A stretch of 64,000 bases of DNA from Microcoleus sp. AS-A8 (GCA_039962225.1 JAMPKV010000021.1:1-64000); one strand, 5' to 3'. Counted from the stretch's first letter, positions 28,199 to 37,321 are shown. Numbers and translations are program-made. Notes: generated from the letters alone by a model not told the origin.

Positions 28199-29503
28199 AT
28201 GCGATTCCGTATATTCCGCGAAATGCGTGTTTTTCTTCTCGTCTGGGTAGGACAACTGGTATCCCTGACTGGATCGGGTCTGACTAGCTTTGCATTGGGA
28301 GTGTGGGTGTACCAGCGCACGGGTTCAGTCACTCAATTCTCTCTGATTTTGCTATCTGCCATGCTGCCCAGTATCCTGATTTCTCCAGTAGCAGGTGCCT
28401 TAGTTGACCGGATTAATCGGCGCTGGTGCATGATTGTTTCCGACTCCGGCGCGGGTATAACTACAGCAGCTTGTGCCCTATTACTCGCAACTGGAAGCCT
28501 GGAAATCTGGCATATCTACCTAGTCGTCAGCCTAAGTTCTGTCTTCAAAGCCTTCCAGTTGCCAGCTTACACGGCTTCAACCTCAATGCTTGTACCGAAA
28601 GAACACTTGCCGCGTGCCAGCGGTATGGTTCAGTCAGCAGAAGCTTGCGCCCAACTCATCTCGCCCCTGCTGGCAGGAGTCTTGCTAGGAATTGTCCAGC
28701 TTCATGGTGTCATGCTCATTGACTTTGTTACCTTCCTCTTTGCCCTCACAACCCTGTTGCTCGTTCGTTTTCCTGATGCTTATCAGGCTCCTGTCACAGA
28801 AGATGAGAAAAGTTCACTCTGGCGTGAGGCAATTGAAGGCTGGACTTATATTACTGTTCGACCCGGACTATTAGTGTTGATGATTGTATTCGCCATCAAT
28901 AATTTTGTTTTAGGACTGATTGAGGTATTATTCACGCCGCTGGTACTAACATTCACTTCAGTTACCGTTCTCGGAACCATTCAGTCGATTGGTGGCGGGG
29001 GGATGCTGCTGGGCAGCGTAGTTATGAGTGTTTGGGGGGGACCGAGACCTTTAATCCGTGGCGTATTTGGTTTCGCGTTTCTTAGTCAACTGTGCATCTT
29101 AGCATTTGGACTACGCACAAATGCTGCACTTTTCGCCCTGGCTAACTTCTTGTTTTTCTTCAGCTTGCCTTTCGTCAATGGCTATTGTGATGCCATCTTG
29201 CTCCGAAAAGTGGCTCCTGACGTTCAGGGCAGGGTCTTTGCAACAATCAACATGATTTGCTGGTCGTGTATTCCACTCGCCTATATGGTTGCTGGCCCCC
29301 TAGCTGACAGAGTTTTTGAGCCTTTAATGGCAGCTAACGGTCTACTGGCAGGAAGCATCGGACAAATTATTGGCGTGGGGCCGGGTCGCGGTATTGGTCT
29401 GCTATTTATTGTGATGGAAGTGCTGGTTATGGTGGTAACTGTTGCAGCTTACCGATATCCTCGCTTGCGGTTAGTGGAAGATGAATTGCCTGATGTCGTT
29501 TAG
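28199..29503 (+). CDS. MFS exporter (EntS/macrolide-efflux type)
   Basis: 434 residues from the ATG at 28199 (MRFRIFREMRVFLLVWVGQL). Several hydrophobic helices are evident, in line with a 12-segment major facilitator. The loop after helix 2 reads AGALVDRINRRWCMIVSD, the conserved D-R-x-x-R-R cytoplasmic motif of the EntS/MefA-like subgroup. It is downstream of and parallel to the NRPS genes after ~260 bp, so it most likely exports the peptide or protects the producer. No periplasmic adaptor gene accompanies it. An in-frame start at 28160 would add an unlikely Cys-rich leader. Confidence 0.85.
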   Translation: MRFRIFREMRVFLLVWVGQLVSLTGSGLTSFALGVWVYQRTGSVTQFSLILLSAMLPSILISPVAGALVDRINRRWCMIVSDSGAGITTAACALLLATGSLEIWHIYLVVSLSSVFKAFQLPAYTASTSMLVPKEHLPRASGMVQSAEACAQLISPLLAGVLLGIVQLHGVMLIDFVTFLFALTTLLLVRFPDAYQAPVTEDEKSSLWREAIEGWTYITVRPGLLVLMIVFAINNFVLGLIEVLFTPLVLTFTSVTVLGTIQSIGGGGMLLGSVVMSVWGGPRPLIRGVFGFAFLSQLCILAFGLRTNAALFALANFLFFFSLPFVNGYCDAILLRKVAPDVQGRVFATINMICWSCIPLAYMVAGPLADRVFEPLMAANGLLAGSIGQIIGVGPGRGIGLLFIVMEVLVMVVTVAAYRYPRLRLVEDELPDVV

Positions 29504-29894
29504 CACTTTATTTGGAATAGCCGACATAACTTACTTGCTTGCCAAAATGGAGGTCTTACGTCAGGGAGGAGAAGAGAGCGATCGCGCCCTTGGAGAGGGT
29601 GCATGGTTGCGGTGAAGTGCGATCTGCCGTAGGCGGCAGCGCTTCGCTATCGCGTGAGCATGAGAGAGCGGCACTGTGCGCGATCACACCAAAGGGGTAC
29701 GGCGAAGCGATCGCTTGAAACCTCACCCCCAGATACAGCCTACAACTCGCCCAGTCCAAACTGACTCCTTCATAAACCTTTACAAACAGTTGAAATTCCC
29801 TCTCGTTCTATCTGGAGTCTTTGTCTAGTCTTGACTTAAAGCGTCGTAATACTCAGCCCAAAAAGAAAATTTCGGTATTGCAAGCGTATTACCC

Positions 29895-29924
29895 TTGACA
29901 TCCCCCAATAGGAAGAGGTTAGAC
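29895..29924 (+). promoter_or_regulatory. Promoter-like TTGACA-N18-TTAGAC
   Basis: TTGACA (29895-29900) and TTAGAC (29919-29924) with an 18-bp spacer, matching the pair at 12645-12674. It reads toward the sigma-factor gene, about 640 bp away. Confidence 0.42.
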
Positions 29925-30222
29925 TCGTTGCGAACATTACAAGCATGATAATTCGACTTTCATCTCACACCCATACTCAAACATTCTTATATCAGGGAGT
30001 AACAGTTATCGAGTTGGTCAAAAGTCTATAAACCAGGCAATGTCGGGTTTATAATCTTTTCCCAAGTAAGCTGAACTCATGTGCATCCTACAAGCTTTTG
30101 GTTCACCCTGCTTATACCTGGTGGGTGAAAATGCGAGAGCGCTTGCTTTTTGAGGTAAGTGTGGGGAAGCATCCCATTACAAATAGATTCCCATTATAGG
30201 ACAGGCAATAGTATCTGTCGAG

Positions 30223-30313
30223 TCGATGTAGCTCAGGCTTTATTTTCCGTACTGGGCGAGATTTCTGCTGGCTAAAGGATGCAATTTGGATTCTAGAGGA
30301 GATGTTTTTTCAA
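30223..30313 (+). repeat. Direct repeat upstream of the sigma gene, copy 1
   Basis: Shares TCGATGTAGCT, GGCGAGATTT, GGATGC, ATTTGGATTC and TTTTTCAA in the same order and spacing with the copy at 30428-30519. The two copies are ~205 bp apart and both precede the sigma-factor start. Confidence 0.65.
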
Positions 30314-30427
30314 TTGTTTCCGACTCACCAATAAGATGATTTTACGTAATTTTACGGAAGACCAGCAAGGCTCTGGAGACTAATAATAGATGAGCTAATT
30401 GTTTGATAGACAAATTCCTTTGTCTAT

Positions 30428-30519
30428 TCGATGTAGCTTCGGCAAGATTTGCTGTACGTCGGCGAGATTTTTGCTGACATTAGGATGCGATTTGGATTCA
30501 AGATAAGACGGTTTTTCAA
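30428..30519 (+). repeat. Direct repeat upstream of the sigma gene, copy 2
   Basis: Second copy of the ~92-bp repeat, ending 44 bp before the sigma-factor ATG. Its position suggests it is part of the control region of that gene. Confidence 0.65.
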
Positions 30520-30563
30520 AAGTTTTATTTTGCATCAATTGGGTTACTACCAGTTCAGGATTT

Positions 30564-31355
30564 ATGTCAAATTCTCAAACAGTTAGTGCGTCATACCTGC
30601 GGGGTGGCTCTGAAGATTTAGGGAAAGGGTTTTGGCAGCAATGGCAGCAGTATCAAGATTATCTTTACCATTGCTGCATCAAGTGGATGGGAGGGAACCC
30701 GACGGATGCGGAAGATGCTCTGAGTCGAGCGATGCTCAAAGCTTGGGAAAAAGTACGAAATGGTGCTAGTATTATCACCAATTTCAGAGCTTGGTTGACT
30801 ACACTGACTCATAACCTCTGCATAGATATGCACCGAGAGCGCAACCGAGGCGCTTATAGGATGGAAAGTTTGGAGGTAATAGCTGAGCGCGAAAAGGAGG
30901 AACTGGTTTCTGTGTACGATACGCCAGGAAGCGCTGCATTGCGAGGCGAACTGGAAACCCAAATCCACCGTGCTATTGAGGATTTACCAGAAAGACTGCA
31001 CTCTCCGTTTGTCCTGCACTTCGTTCGGGAGAAATCCTATCAGGACATTGCTCAACAGCTTGCTATCTCTTACGACAATGTTCGCAAACGCATCTCACAG
31101 GCGCGGGCAATTTTGCGAAAGCATTTGTTCGGGTATCTTGCGGGAGTGGATAACGCAACGTTTGATTTGTCTCGAAAGCTGTTGAATGCTCCTCCCTTGC
31201 CTGATGCCTCCCCGTTCGCTCAATTGAGTGAGCCAGTAGCCAAATCAGTAGCCCAAAGAGCAGTAGGAGTAAGCAATACGGGGATTGAGGAGACTGTGGA
31301 ACCAACGCTGGTTAGACTGATTATTCAGGAACCAAACAGGGCAGAGCGTAAATAG
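30564..31355 (+). CDS. ECF-like sigma-70 factor, C-terminus replaced by insertion-sequence DNA
   Basis: 263 residues as it now stands. Region 2 covers ~25-90 (YQDYLYHCCIKWMGGNPTDA, EDALSRAMLKAW, NFRAWLTTLTHNLCIDMHRE). Region 4 covers ~135-190 (IEDLPERLHSPFVLHFVREK, SYQDIAQQLAISYDNVRKRI). Both promoter-binding regions are intact. From about residue 215 the frame runs into the 88-bp inverted repeat of the adjacent element and then into the element itself, so the last ~45 residues are not native; relatives I recall carry a longer C-terminal tail. It may still work as a sigma factor. It follows the NRPS locus on the same strand and could control it, but that is inference from position only. Confidence 0.78.
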   Translation: MSNSQTVSASYLRGGSEDLGKGFWQQWQQYQDYLYHCCIKWMGGNPTDAEDALSRAMLKAWEKVRNGASIITNFRAWLTTLTHNLCIDMHRERNRGAYRMESLEVIAEREKEELVSVYDTPGSAALRGELETQIHRAIEDLPERLHSPFVLHFVREKSYQDIAQQLAISYDNVRKRISQARAILRKHLFGYLAGVDNATFDLSRKLLNAPPLPDASPFAQLSEPVAKSVAQRAVGVSNTGIEETVEPTLVRLIIQEPNRAERK

Positions 31356-33151
31356 ACTCACCAAAGCCCATCAATTTCAAAATCTGCTGCTGTAAACAAT
31401 TGAGTGGACTGATTTCTGTTGAACCGTCTCGATGAAAATACAAGGTAACACCACAAAAAACTCTGAGCAGCCGTTCGGCTGTAGGACGATTAGTGGTACG
31501 CTTGGGATTGCCATCATACAAGCCAGCTAAAGACTGTTGTTGCTCACTCAACTGACGGCGCACAACATACTCCATGAGGGTGAAAACCCGCAAAGCCAGC
31601 GTCAGTAGAAACATTAATCCTCGAATACGCTCTTCATCTTGGAAATAGATAGGAAGTGCAGGGAGACGACCTCGTTTAAACAAATGGAAGGCTCGCTCAG
31701 GTTGCCACTGTTGTCGATAGTAGAACACCGATTCTTCTAAGCTCAGCCGTTCTGGGGGTGCGTTGGTGACATAGAGCCGCCAGCCTGCCAAGGTGTGAAA
31801 TTCAGCTAGAGCCGTTTCTTGTCGCTGATAGGTTAAGGTGAGCGTGGTGTGTCGGACACGACGGAAAGAACGTTCAGTAGTAGGACGACCAGGAGTGGAA
31901 TAGACTTTGGGATAACGAATCTGTTTGTTAATCGTGACGTTGAGATACTCCTTGACTCGATGAGCCTCTAGCAATTTGTCAACTTTTTCCTGTAAGGTTT
32001 GAGCATCTTGACCTGGTTTTGAGGCAAGTTTCGCCAAGGCTGTCTCGACTTTTTGAAGACGCTGCTCTAAGCCCTTAATCTGGCGTGCAGCTAGGGCAGG
32101 AGAACGAATCACCAACCACCGCTCTAACCACCGATGCCACTGTTGGTTCTTTGGGTCTAGCCATAGACTACCTAAAGGAATTTCAAATCCTTCGCCGACT
32201 GGTGTCTCAGTCGTTTCTTGTGTTGGTAAGAAGATATCTTGAACAGGAGTGGGGGGATGGAAAACCCAATCGTGCAACAGTTTGGGGCGATGTCCACTCA
32301 TGGCAACCGGAAAACAGTAGATACCTCCGTCTCGGTCAATTTGTCCTCGGTTAGACCAACTACAAGCTTTGGAGTCAGCTAAAAACAGAAAGTCTGTATG
32401 ACCAATAATCTCAGCTAGACGCTTCCAAGTAGGAACATACAGAGGATCATCGGCACCGTTACCTGGAAGGGTAGCACTGACTAAGGGCATTCCCATGGGG
32501 TCTAACGTAGCTAGCATTTGGCGGTACTGTAGCAAGTCGGGGCGGCGGTCTTTGCTATAACCAAAGTTTAGTAGGGGTGCAGATGTTTTTTCTTGTTCTG
32601 ACTCCTTTTCACTTAGCTGATGATAGACCGAAAAGCTTGTCGTGTCGCTGCGGGCGGCATCGGTGGGTAAGGAGTAGGCTCGAATTAAGTGTTGTCCTAA
32701 GAACGTTTCGATGCTTTCGATCGCTTCGTGTTGTGATGAACCTAAAACACTCAATAAGTCAGCCAGTCGGTCATCTGTGGCATCTTTGTTGCCAATCTGC
32801 CATCCTGTCGCCACTTCTAGGGTCTGATGGTGCTGGTTTACCCAACTTTCCACCGCACACAATCGGTGATCGGCTTGAGTAATGATGTAGCTTAACAACA
32901 AGATCGCCAGTTGTCCATAGCTTAATCCCTGTCGATTGCCATGTGGTGGAGGCAATTCCTCGTCAATCAGCCGTTCAATACACATCTGGGATAGCCAGTG
33001 GATGACTACTGGCAGATCATCCACTCGTTCTGATTTTGTCTGGTTCAACTCAGCCCCCTGATAGTCTCCTCAATCCTTGAATTGCTTAGTTAGACTACTC
33101 TTTGGGCTGCTGATTTGGCTACTGACTTACTCAATTGAGCGAACGGGGAGA
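31208..33151. mobile_element. Insertion sequence with ~88-bp terminal inverted repeats
   Basis: The DNA at 31208-31296 reappears, inverted and about 85% identical by eye, at 33062-33151. The innermost 14 bp, GGATTGAGGAGACT (31282-31295 and complement 33063-33076), is perfect and could be the true transposon end, in which case the outer ~75 bp would be an older palindromic repeat the element landed in. A transposase gene fills the interior. No target-site duplication could be recognised at either boundary. The element separates a sigma-factor gene from a histidine-kinase fragment. Confidence 0.75.
31321..33048 (-). CDS. IS4/IS1634-type transposase
   Basis: 575 residues. The N-terminus (LPVVIHWLSQMCIERLIDEE, GLSYGQLAILLLSYIITQAD) is the DUF4277-like lead domain of IS1634-group transposases, and the DDE catalytic core follows. 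Asp candidates lie in TDAARSDTTSFSVY and FLFLADSKACSW, and the Glu region in YYRQQWQPERAFHLFKRG (the YREK-like signature of IS4-superfamily enzymes). The gene appears full length and uninterrupted, so the element may still be active. It fills the element between the inverted repeats. Confidence 0.85.
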   Translation of the reverse strand: MNQTKSERVDDLPVVIHWLSQMCIERLIDEELPPPHGNRQGLSYGQLAILLLSYIITQADHRLCAVESWVNQHHQTLEVATGWQIGNKDATDDRLADLLSVLGSSQHEAIESIETFLGQHLIRAYSLPTDAARSDTTSFSVYHQLSEKESEQEKTSAPLLNFGYSKDRRPDLLQYRQMLATLDPMGMPLVSATLPGNGADDPLYVPTWKRLAEIIGHTDFLFLADSKACSWSNRGQIDRDGGIYCFPVAMSGHRPKLLHDWVFHPPTPVQDIFLPTQETTETPVGEGFEIPLGSLWLDPKNQQWHRWLERWLVIRSPALAARQIKGLEQRLQKVETALAKLASKPGQDAQTLQEKVDKLLEAHRVKEYLNVTINKQIRYPKVYSTPGRPTTERSFRRVRHTTLTLTYQRQETALAEFHTLAGWRLYVTNAPPERLSLEESVFYYRQQWQPERAFHLFKRGRLPALPIYFQDEERIRGLMFLLTLALRVFTLMEYVVRRQLSEQQQSLAGLYDGNPKRTTNRPTAERLLRVFCGVTLYFHRDGSTEISPLNCLQQQILKLMGFGESIYALPCLVPE

Positions 33152-33395
33152 CCAGAATTCTGAGACTCTTCAAATCGAGAGACTGTTCAGGCGTTCGCTC
33201 AGCCAGGTTCGCTTTCACTGGAGTTGGCATTAGCGGTAACCGGATGGTGAAGGTTGCGCCCTGCCCTTCTCCTGGACTTTCACCCCTAACTGTACCTCCA
33301 TGCAGTTCGACTAAGTGCCGCACGATCGCCAGCCCTAATCCCAGTCCACCAAACTTTCTAGTCGTCGCCGCGTTAGCTTGGCGGAAGTTTTCGGT
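33090..33395 (-). pseudogene. Histidine-kinase ATPase-domain fragment
   Basis: The open stretch reads [20 protein letters not shown], then [20 protein letters not shown] and [10 protein letters not shown], which are the G1/F/G2 boxes at the end of a HATPase_c domain. There is no start and no dimerisation or sensor region upstream; a stop lies just before it at 33396-33398. Its last ~20 residues ([19 protein letters not shown]) are encoded by the IS-flanking inverted repeat, the same peptide tail that ends the sigma factor on the other side. Confidence 0.72.
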
Positions 33396-33701
33396 CTACT
33401 GACATTAAAACTTAACGATCACTACTCTTCCTAATGCAATCACTCCTCCCATCTGAAAGAAGCCATGCAAAACGCCAGGATAACGAGTGTGAGGACAAAA
33501 CAGCCAGCATCTGACAGCAGTTGAGCGTAGGCTTCACCTTCGCCGCGCTGAGGCACGTATGGGGGATGCTTAGGGGTGTTCGCGGTCATTAAGATGTTGG
33601 CAGGGCATAGAATTTTGTTGCGAGTAGATGAGTTGGAGGTACTCATTAAACGCTTCAAATTCTAGGGCAACTGGATTGAAAGTAATATTCTCGTTCGCTG
33701 A
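33396..33701. other. Short non-coding stretch before parB
   Basis: The minus-strand frame at 33440-33658 has a composition unlike a real protein and no recognisable motif. No other feature seen. Confidence 0.35.
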
Positions 33702-34964
33702 CTAACTAAGTTCTGATGAAGCTTTTAACAGCCGCTTAACTTCATTTAGCCTGCGGCTGAGTAGCTGCTGGCAAAGCTGCAATTCCTCAGCCTTCATCTT
33801 TGAAAAATCAGCTTTCTCCAGCCCACTTAATTCCTTGGGCACTTTGGGGTGTTCTGCTGCAACTTCAGGATTGCTTTCAACCAAAAGTTCTTTAGCCCGA
33901 CGGCGAATATCCTCAGCACTCCATCCGGAAGCGATCGCTTCTTGAATCACTCCTGCCCGTACTACTTTAGCCTCATCTTCCGAGCGCTTTAGTGCCTTGG
34001 CATTAAGTTGATTGAGTGCCAGCAATTTTTCAGCATCTAAGCCCTCATCCCAGGCTGCCTGTTTCAAATCATCTGGCAACTTTAGAAGGGGGAAAATATG
34101 ACGGAAAATTGAGGCAGGGTTTTGTTGATGGCTAAGGAGAACATCTAGCACCGCTCGTTCTACTTCGTTCTCAACCTCTGAGAGCCACCGCAGTTGCACC
34201 TCGCGATCGGCAGTAGTGATTTGGGCGATCTCGGCTGTCCGCCTCGCCCGCTTCATACGGCTCATGAAAGCATTTAGCGCACGCGGGTATGCCAGTTCAG
34301 GAGCATCTTCCAATAAACTCCTGGCAGATGGATAGCGATGACTAATCTGCATAACCAAAAACTGCGCCAACTCCAGCTTATGAAGAGCTTTCTGATGTAA
34401 GCTTGTGGAAGCTGCTTTCGATTGAAGTTCCAGCAAGTCTAAGGATTCTCGAACAGGCAGAATAACTGACTTTAGCCCTTCTAATTCTGCAATCTGCCCT
34501 GCTCGCCAACGCCGTTCTCCATCGAAGAGCAAATAAGCAGCATTAATATTGAACAGTGGTTGGTTAAGGTCAAACAATCCCTGTTGAGCATAGGCTGTAA
34601 GTTGATCTCGGTTTTGCTGTGTTAGTTCAATCAGCAGAACTGGCTCTAGCTGCCCTTCAAGTCGGAGAATATTTGCAAAAGCTTCTTGATCTGCTTTAGT
34701 AAAAATTAGCCTTGGCTGAAGTGGATTCCGCGTAATTTGCTCAAAGGCAATAATCTTAACTCCCTGCTTCTCAGATAACTCAGCAATGAGGGTTTGGATC
34801 TTAGCCTCTAGCTCAATTCGTTCATCAGCACCTAAATCACCCGCTTTTAGCTGTGCAATTTCTGCCTCTAGCTCCTCAATGCGTCCTTTCAACTGAAATA
34901 CTTGCTGGCTCTTCCCAGCCCCAGCAAAAAGATCTGAGGCGTTAACTGATGCAGGTTTTCCCAT
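33702..34964 (-). CDS. parB: ParB-family plasmid partition protein
   Basis: 420 residues. A coiled-coil segment at ~15-60 (FQLKGRIEELEAEIAQLKAG) is followed by the ParB/sulfiredoxin-like CTPase domain, with IAFEQITRNPLQPR, GQLEPVLLIEL and the hallmark LLFDGERRWRAGQIAELEG. The middle is helical and may carry the DNA-binding HTH. The C-terminus (ELQLCQQLLSRRLNEVKRLL) would be the dimerisation part. ParB binds the centromere and loads onto DNA. It follows parA by 42 bp on the same strand, a classic parAB operon; the palindromes at 35975 and 36136 are the likely binding sites. Confidence 0.88.
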   Translation of the reverse strand: MGKPASVNASDLFAGAGKSQQVFQLKGRIEELEAEIAQLKAGDLGADERIELEAKIQTLIAELSEKQGVKIIAFEQITRNPLQPRLIFTKADQEAFANILRLEGQLEPVLLIELTQQNRDQLTAYAQQGLFDLNQPLFNINAAYLLFDGERRWRAGQIAELEGLKSVILPVRESLDLLELQSKAASTSLHQKALHKLELAQFLVMQISHRYPSARSLLEDAPELAYPRALNAFMSRMKRARRTAEIAQITTADREVQLRWLSEVENEVERAVLDVLLSHQQNPASIFRHIFPLLKLPDDLKQAAWDEGLDAEKLLALNQLNAKALKRSEDEAKVVRAGVIQEAIASGWSAEDIRRRAKELLVESNPEVAAEHPKVPKELSGLEKADFSKMKAEELQLCQQLLSRRLNEVKRLLKASSELS

Positions 34965-35006
34965 ATTCTGACTTTCCTACCAATCTAATTTCTGCAAATT
35001 TTGACT

Positions 35007-35909
35007 TTACTTTGCTTTTAATAGCTGAGTAACTTTAGCGACAATCGGATCGAAGGACTTTGAAACCTTATCCCCCGGTCGGTGTAGATGAACTGGTAAG
35101 CCCACACTACTAGCACTGAGAAAATAACCCGACTCACGGATTGGAGGGAAACAGTAAATTCCCATACTTTCAAGGACTTTAGGTAGTGTAGTACTGGCAT
35201 CAATTTTAGGATTGGGCTTGCCGTCTTCCTTAAGTCCAAGCAGATTGCGATGTAAAGCCAAGCTAAGATCGACTCGTGAAGGGACAAAGCCCAAAATCTC
35301 AGGATGAGGCTTTAACCGCAGATCTTCTACTTTTTCATAATACCAACTCAACATATTTGCGGAACTCTTTGAGTCTTTCGGTTCTGGCTTAATTGCAACC
35401 AAAACATGCGTACAAGCAGCAAGAGCCAGTAACCCCATCGGTTCGAGTGAAGCGGGTGTATCAAAAATAATAATATCTGCCTCGATTGGATAGTCTTCCA
35501 AGCGATCGCGTAGAACTTCATAGGGTCTTGTATGTAAATGAAGCCCTCGAATTGCTGTATGAAGTGGAGGACCGCCCCGAATTACTTGAATTGTGCCAAC
35601 GCGGTCTGTCCAAACGGGTAGCAGGGGATATTGACCCTTGAAGGAGCGCTCAAAAATGACGGCAATCGAATCCTGAACTTCATCAGATTCTAAGTCTGGA
35701 ACTCCAGTGAATAGAGTAATTGAACCATTGGGATCGAGTTCGATCAAGACAACCTTGTATCCTTTACTTGCAAGTGCATACCCTAAATGAGTCGTTAAGG
35801 TGGTCTTACCACTTCCACCTGTGTTGGACTCGATCGCGATTCTGATTTGACGCATACTGCTATCTAGTATCACTACATTTTCTGAGAGGTTGGCGATGCC
35901 TAAATTCAT
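35007..35909 (-). CDS. parA: ParA-family partition ATPase
   Basis: 300 residues from the ATG at 35907-35909; the start at 35855 (MRQIRIAIESNTGGSGKTTL) fits the usual ParA N-terminus better. The deviant Walker A is NTGGSGKTTLTTHLGYALAS, Walker A' is VVLIELDPNGSITLF, and Walker B is IIIFDTPASLEPMGLLALAA. It lacks an N-terminal HTH, so it is the short (type Ib-like) form. It drives plasmid segregation through ATP-dependent nucleoid binding with ParB. It is the first gene of the operon, with parS-like palindromes immediately upstream, which would also allow autoregulation. Confidence 0.9.
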   Translation of the reverse strand: MNLGIANLSENVVILDSSMRQIRIAIESNTGGSGKTTLTTHLGYALASKGYKVVLIELDPNGSITLFTGVPDLESDEVQDSIAVIFERSFKGQYPLLPVWTDRVGTIQVIRGGPPLHTAIRGLHLHTRPYEVLRDRLEDYPIEADIIIFDTPASLEPMGLLALAACTHVLVAIKPEPKDSKSSANMLSWYYEKVEDLRLKPHPEILGFVPSRVDLSLALHRNLLGLKEDGKPNPKIDASTTLPKVLESMGIYCFPPIRESGYFLSASSVGLPVHLHRPGDKVSKSFDPIVAKVTQLLKAK

Positions 35910-35974
35910 TTAACAAGCTGTCACTGTTGACTTCTAGCAAATTCTTTAGCTAACTATTGCGGTAATTTTGTAGC

Positions 35975-35994
35975 GTACCGCAGCGCTGCGATAC
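35975..35994. promoter_or_regulatory. parS-like palindrome 1
   Basis: GTACCGCAGCGCTGCGATAC is an inverted repeat with one mismatched pair, ~66 bp upstream of the parA start. Confidence 0.65.
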
Positions 35995-36135
35995 GGATAA
36001 ATTAGTTCTATAGTACTGGGGAGTAGTTCATGTGAGTTAGCCCTTCTGCAATTTCAAGACTAATCTTAATGCTGAACTAGAGGAGCAAGGCGAAAAATAG
36101 TATCCTACAGGAGCTTTACCCAATTAGTATATTAC

Positions 36136-36155
36136 GTACCGCAGTGCTGCGGTAC
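36136..36155. promoter_or_regulatory. parS-like palindrome 2
   Basis: GTACCGCAGTGCTGCGGTAC pairs along its whole length except the central two bases. It matches palindrome 1 at 18 of 20 positions, which supports a ParB binding site. Confidence 0.68.
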
Positions 36156-36319
36156 TTTGCTGCTCAACCAATCCCCTAATGCCAGCAACTCTTGACTCAT
36201 GGTGCTAAAAGTTCGCGTTTCTCCTCCATCTCTCCAGTACTGGCTGTAATTAGACAGCAAGCGACCACAGTCTTCTTGTGTACACCTAATCCGGTACAAC
36301 GTGGATTGGTGACTTCCAT

Positions 36320-37321
36320 TTATGGATTCAAAACGGCATCAATCGCCCGCTCGATTAAGTCCACCGCCTCAACTCCATAGTGGTAAGTCTTAAATCGCAT
36401 TCCCTCCACAACTTCGAGTTGTTTCGACGGGCGATGTCCAAACTTATCTTCATAGAGCCGCAAAGCCAGACTGCCGATAGAAGTCATCTGCCCTTTTGTC
36501 GCCCCAAGTTTTCGCTCACGCAATCGGCTGGCAATGGTAACAAACTTTCCCTGTTTCCCTTGGCTCACTCCACCTGCTGCACCCAAGCTCCCCATCGCAC
36601 CCGTCAAATCTTTTTCTTGTGTAAGCAGGAACTGGCTCAACTGCGTGTAGCAGCGAGCGGGTTTATCTGTCGCCACCGCCATTTGAAGCGTTTCGGGTTG
36701 TCCCACCGCAATAAACGTTCCAACCGCCCGCGTCATAGTGGTGTAAAGTAACTGATGGGTGAGCATCCTGCGGTTGGACTTCTGTAGAGGCATGATGACA
36801 TATTGAAATTCACTGCCTTGAGATTTGTGGCAGGTCAGACAGTAGGCATGGGCAATCTGATCGAAGTTACTAGGTAAGTAGTCAACGCACGCACCGCCTT
36901 CAAATTCCACTGTCACTCGCTTCTGCTTTGCCTCCACGGCGACTACCCAACCACTCTCTCCATTCATCACCGCTGGAGTCATATCGTATCTATTCACTAA
37001 CTGAATCATGCGATCGCCAACACAGTCGGCGACATCCATCCAAGATGAAAGCTCCTTAAACTGATGCAGTGCTGGCACCTTCCCAGAAAGTACTTCTTCG
37101 GCGGCGTAAATAATCGGGCTTTCGTACTGCTGCCCATAGATAGTCGGCAATTGAGTCGTGGGTATTAGCTCCGATAGTATCAAGTCCCGCAGCACCATCC
37201 CAGCTCCCACACTGGGAAGCTGGTTGGAATCGCCGACGAGTAAGATTCTGGTGGTCGGTTTTAAAGCTTTCAGCAAGGTTGTCTTCCCGTTCGTACCAGC
37301 GACAACCAAAACCACCAACAT
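36320..37321 (-). pseudogene. RecD-like helicase, C-terminal half
   Basis: From about residue 16 the protein matches the second half of RecD2/TraA-type helicases: LLKALKPTTRILLVGDSNQL, PSVGAGMVLRDLI, a short SH3-like insert (NGESGWVVAVEAKQKRVTVE) and the motif V/VI region AYCLTCHKSQGSEFQYVIMP, LLYTTMTRAVGTFIAVG. The N-terminal motor half with Walker A (GPxGTGKT) and the DE box is missing, so it cannot hydrolyse ATP as is. The first residues (MLVVLVVAGTNGKTT) resemble a P-loop only by chance spacing. The C-terminal ~90 residues are an extra, unrecognised tail. The gene points toward parAB on the minus strand and is probably a deletion relic. Confidence 0.7.

Larger units (their letters stand above)
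29504..30563. other. Intergenic region between exporter and sigma-factor gene
   Basis: No gene was recognised. It contains the exact reverse complement (29619-29642) of the extragenic 24-mer at 10167, a promoter-like pair at 29895-29924 and a ~92-bp imperfect direct repeat at 30223 and 30428, listed separately. Confidence 0.55.
35910..36319. other. Centromere/promoter region of parAB
   Basis: No gene. It contains two ~20-bp palindromes of the same family, listed separately, 160 bp apart. Confidence 0.6.

Noticed and set aside
33440-33658. 72-residue minus-strand ORF before parB
   Set aside because: Composition unlike a real protein, no motif and no neighbouring partner gene.
37240-37320. 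Mur-ligase-like P-loop (VAGTNGKTT)
   Set aside because: Spacing does not form a Walker A in the helicase frame, and no ligase motif follows; the next residues are the helicase VGDSNQLPS box.
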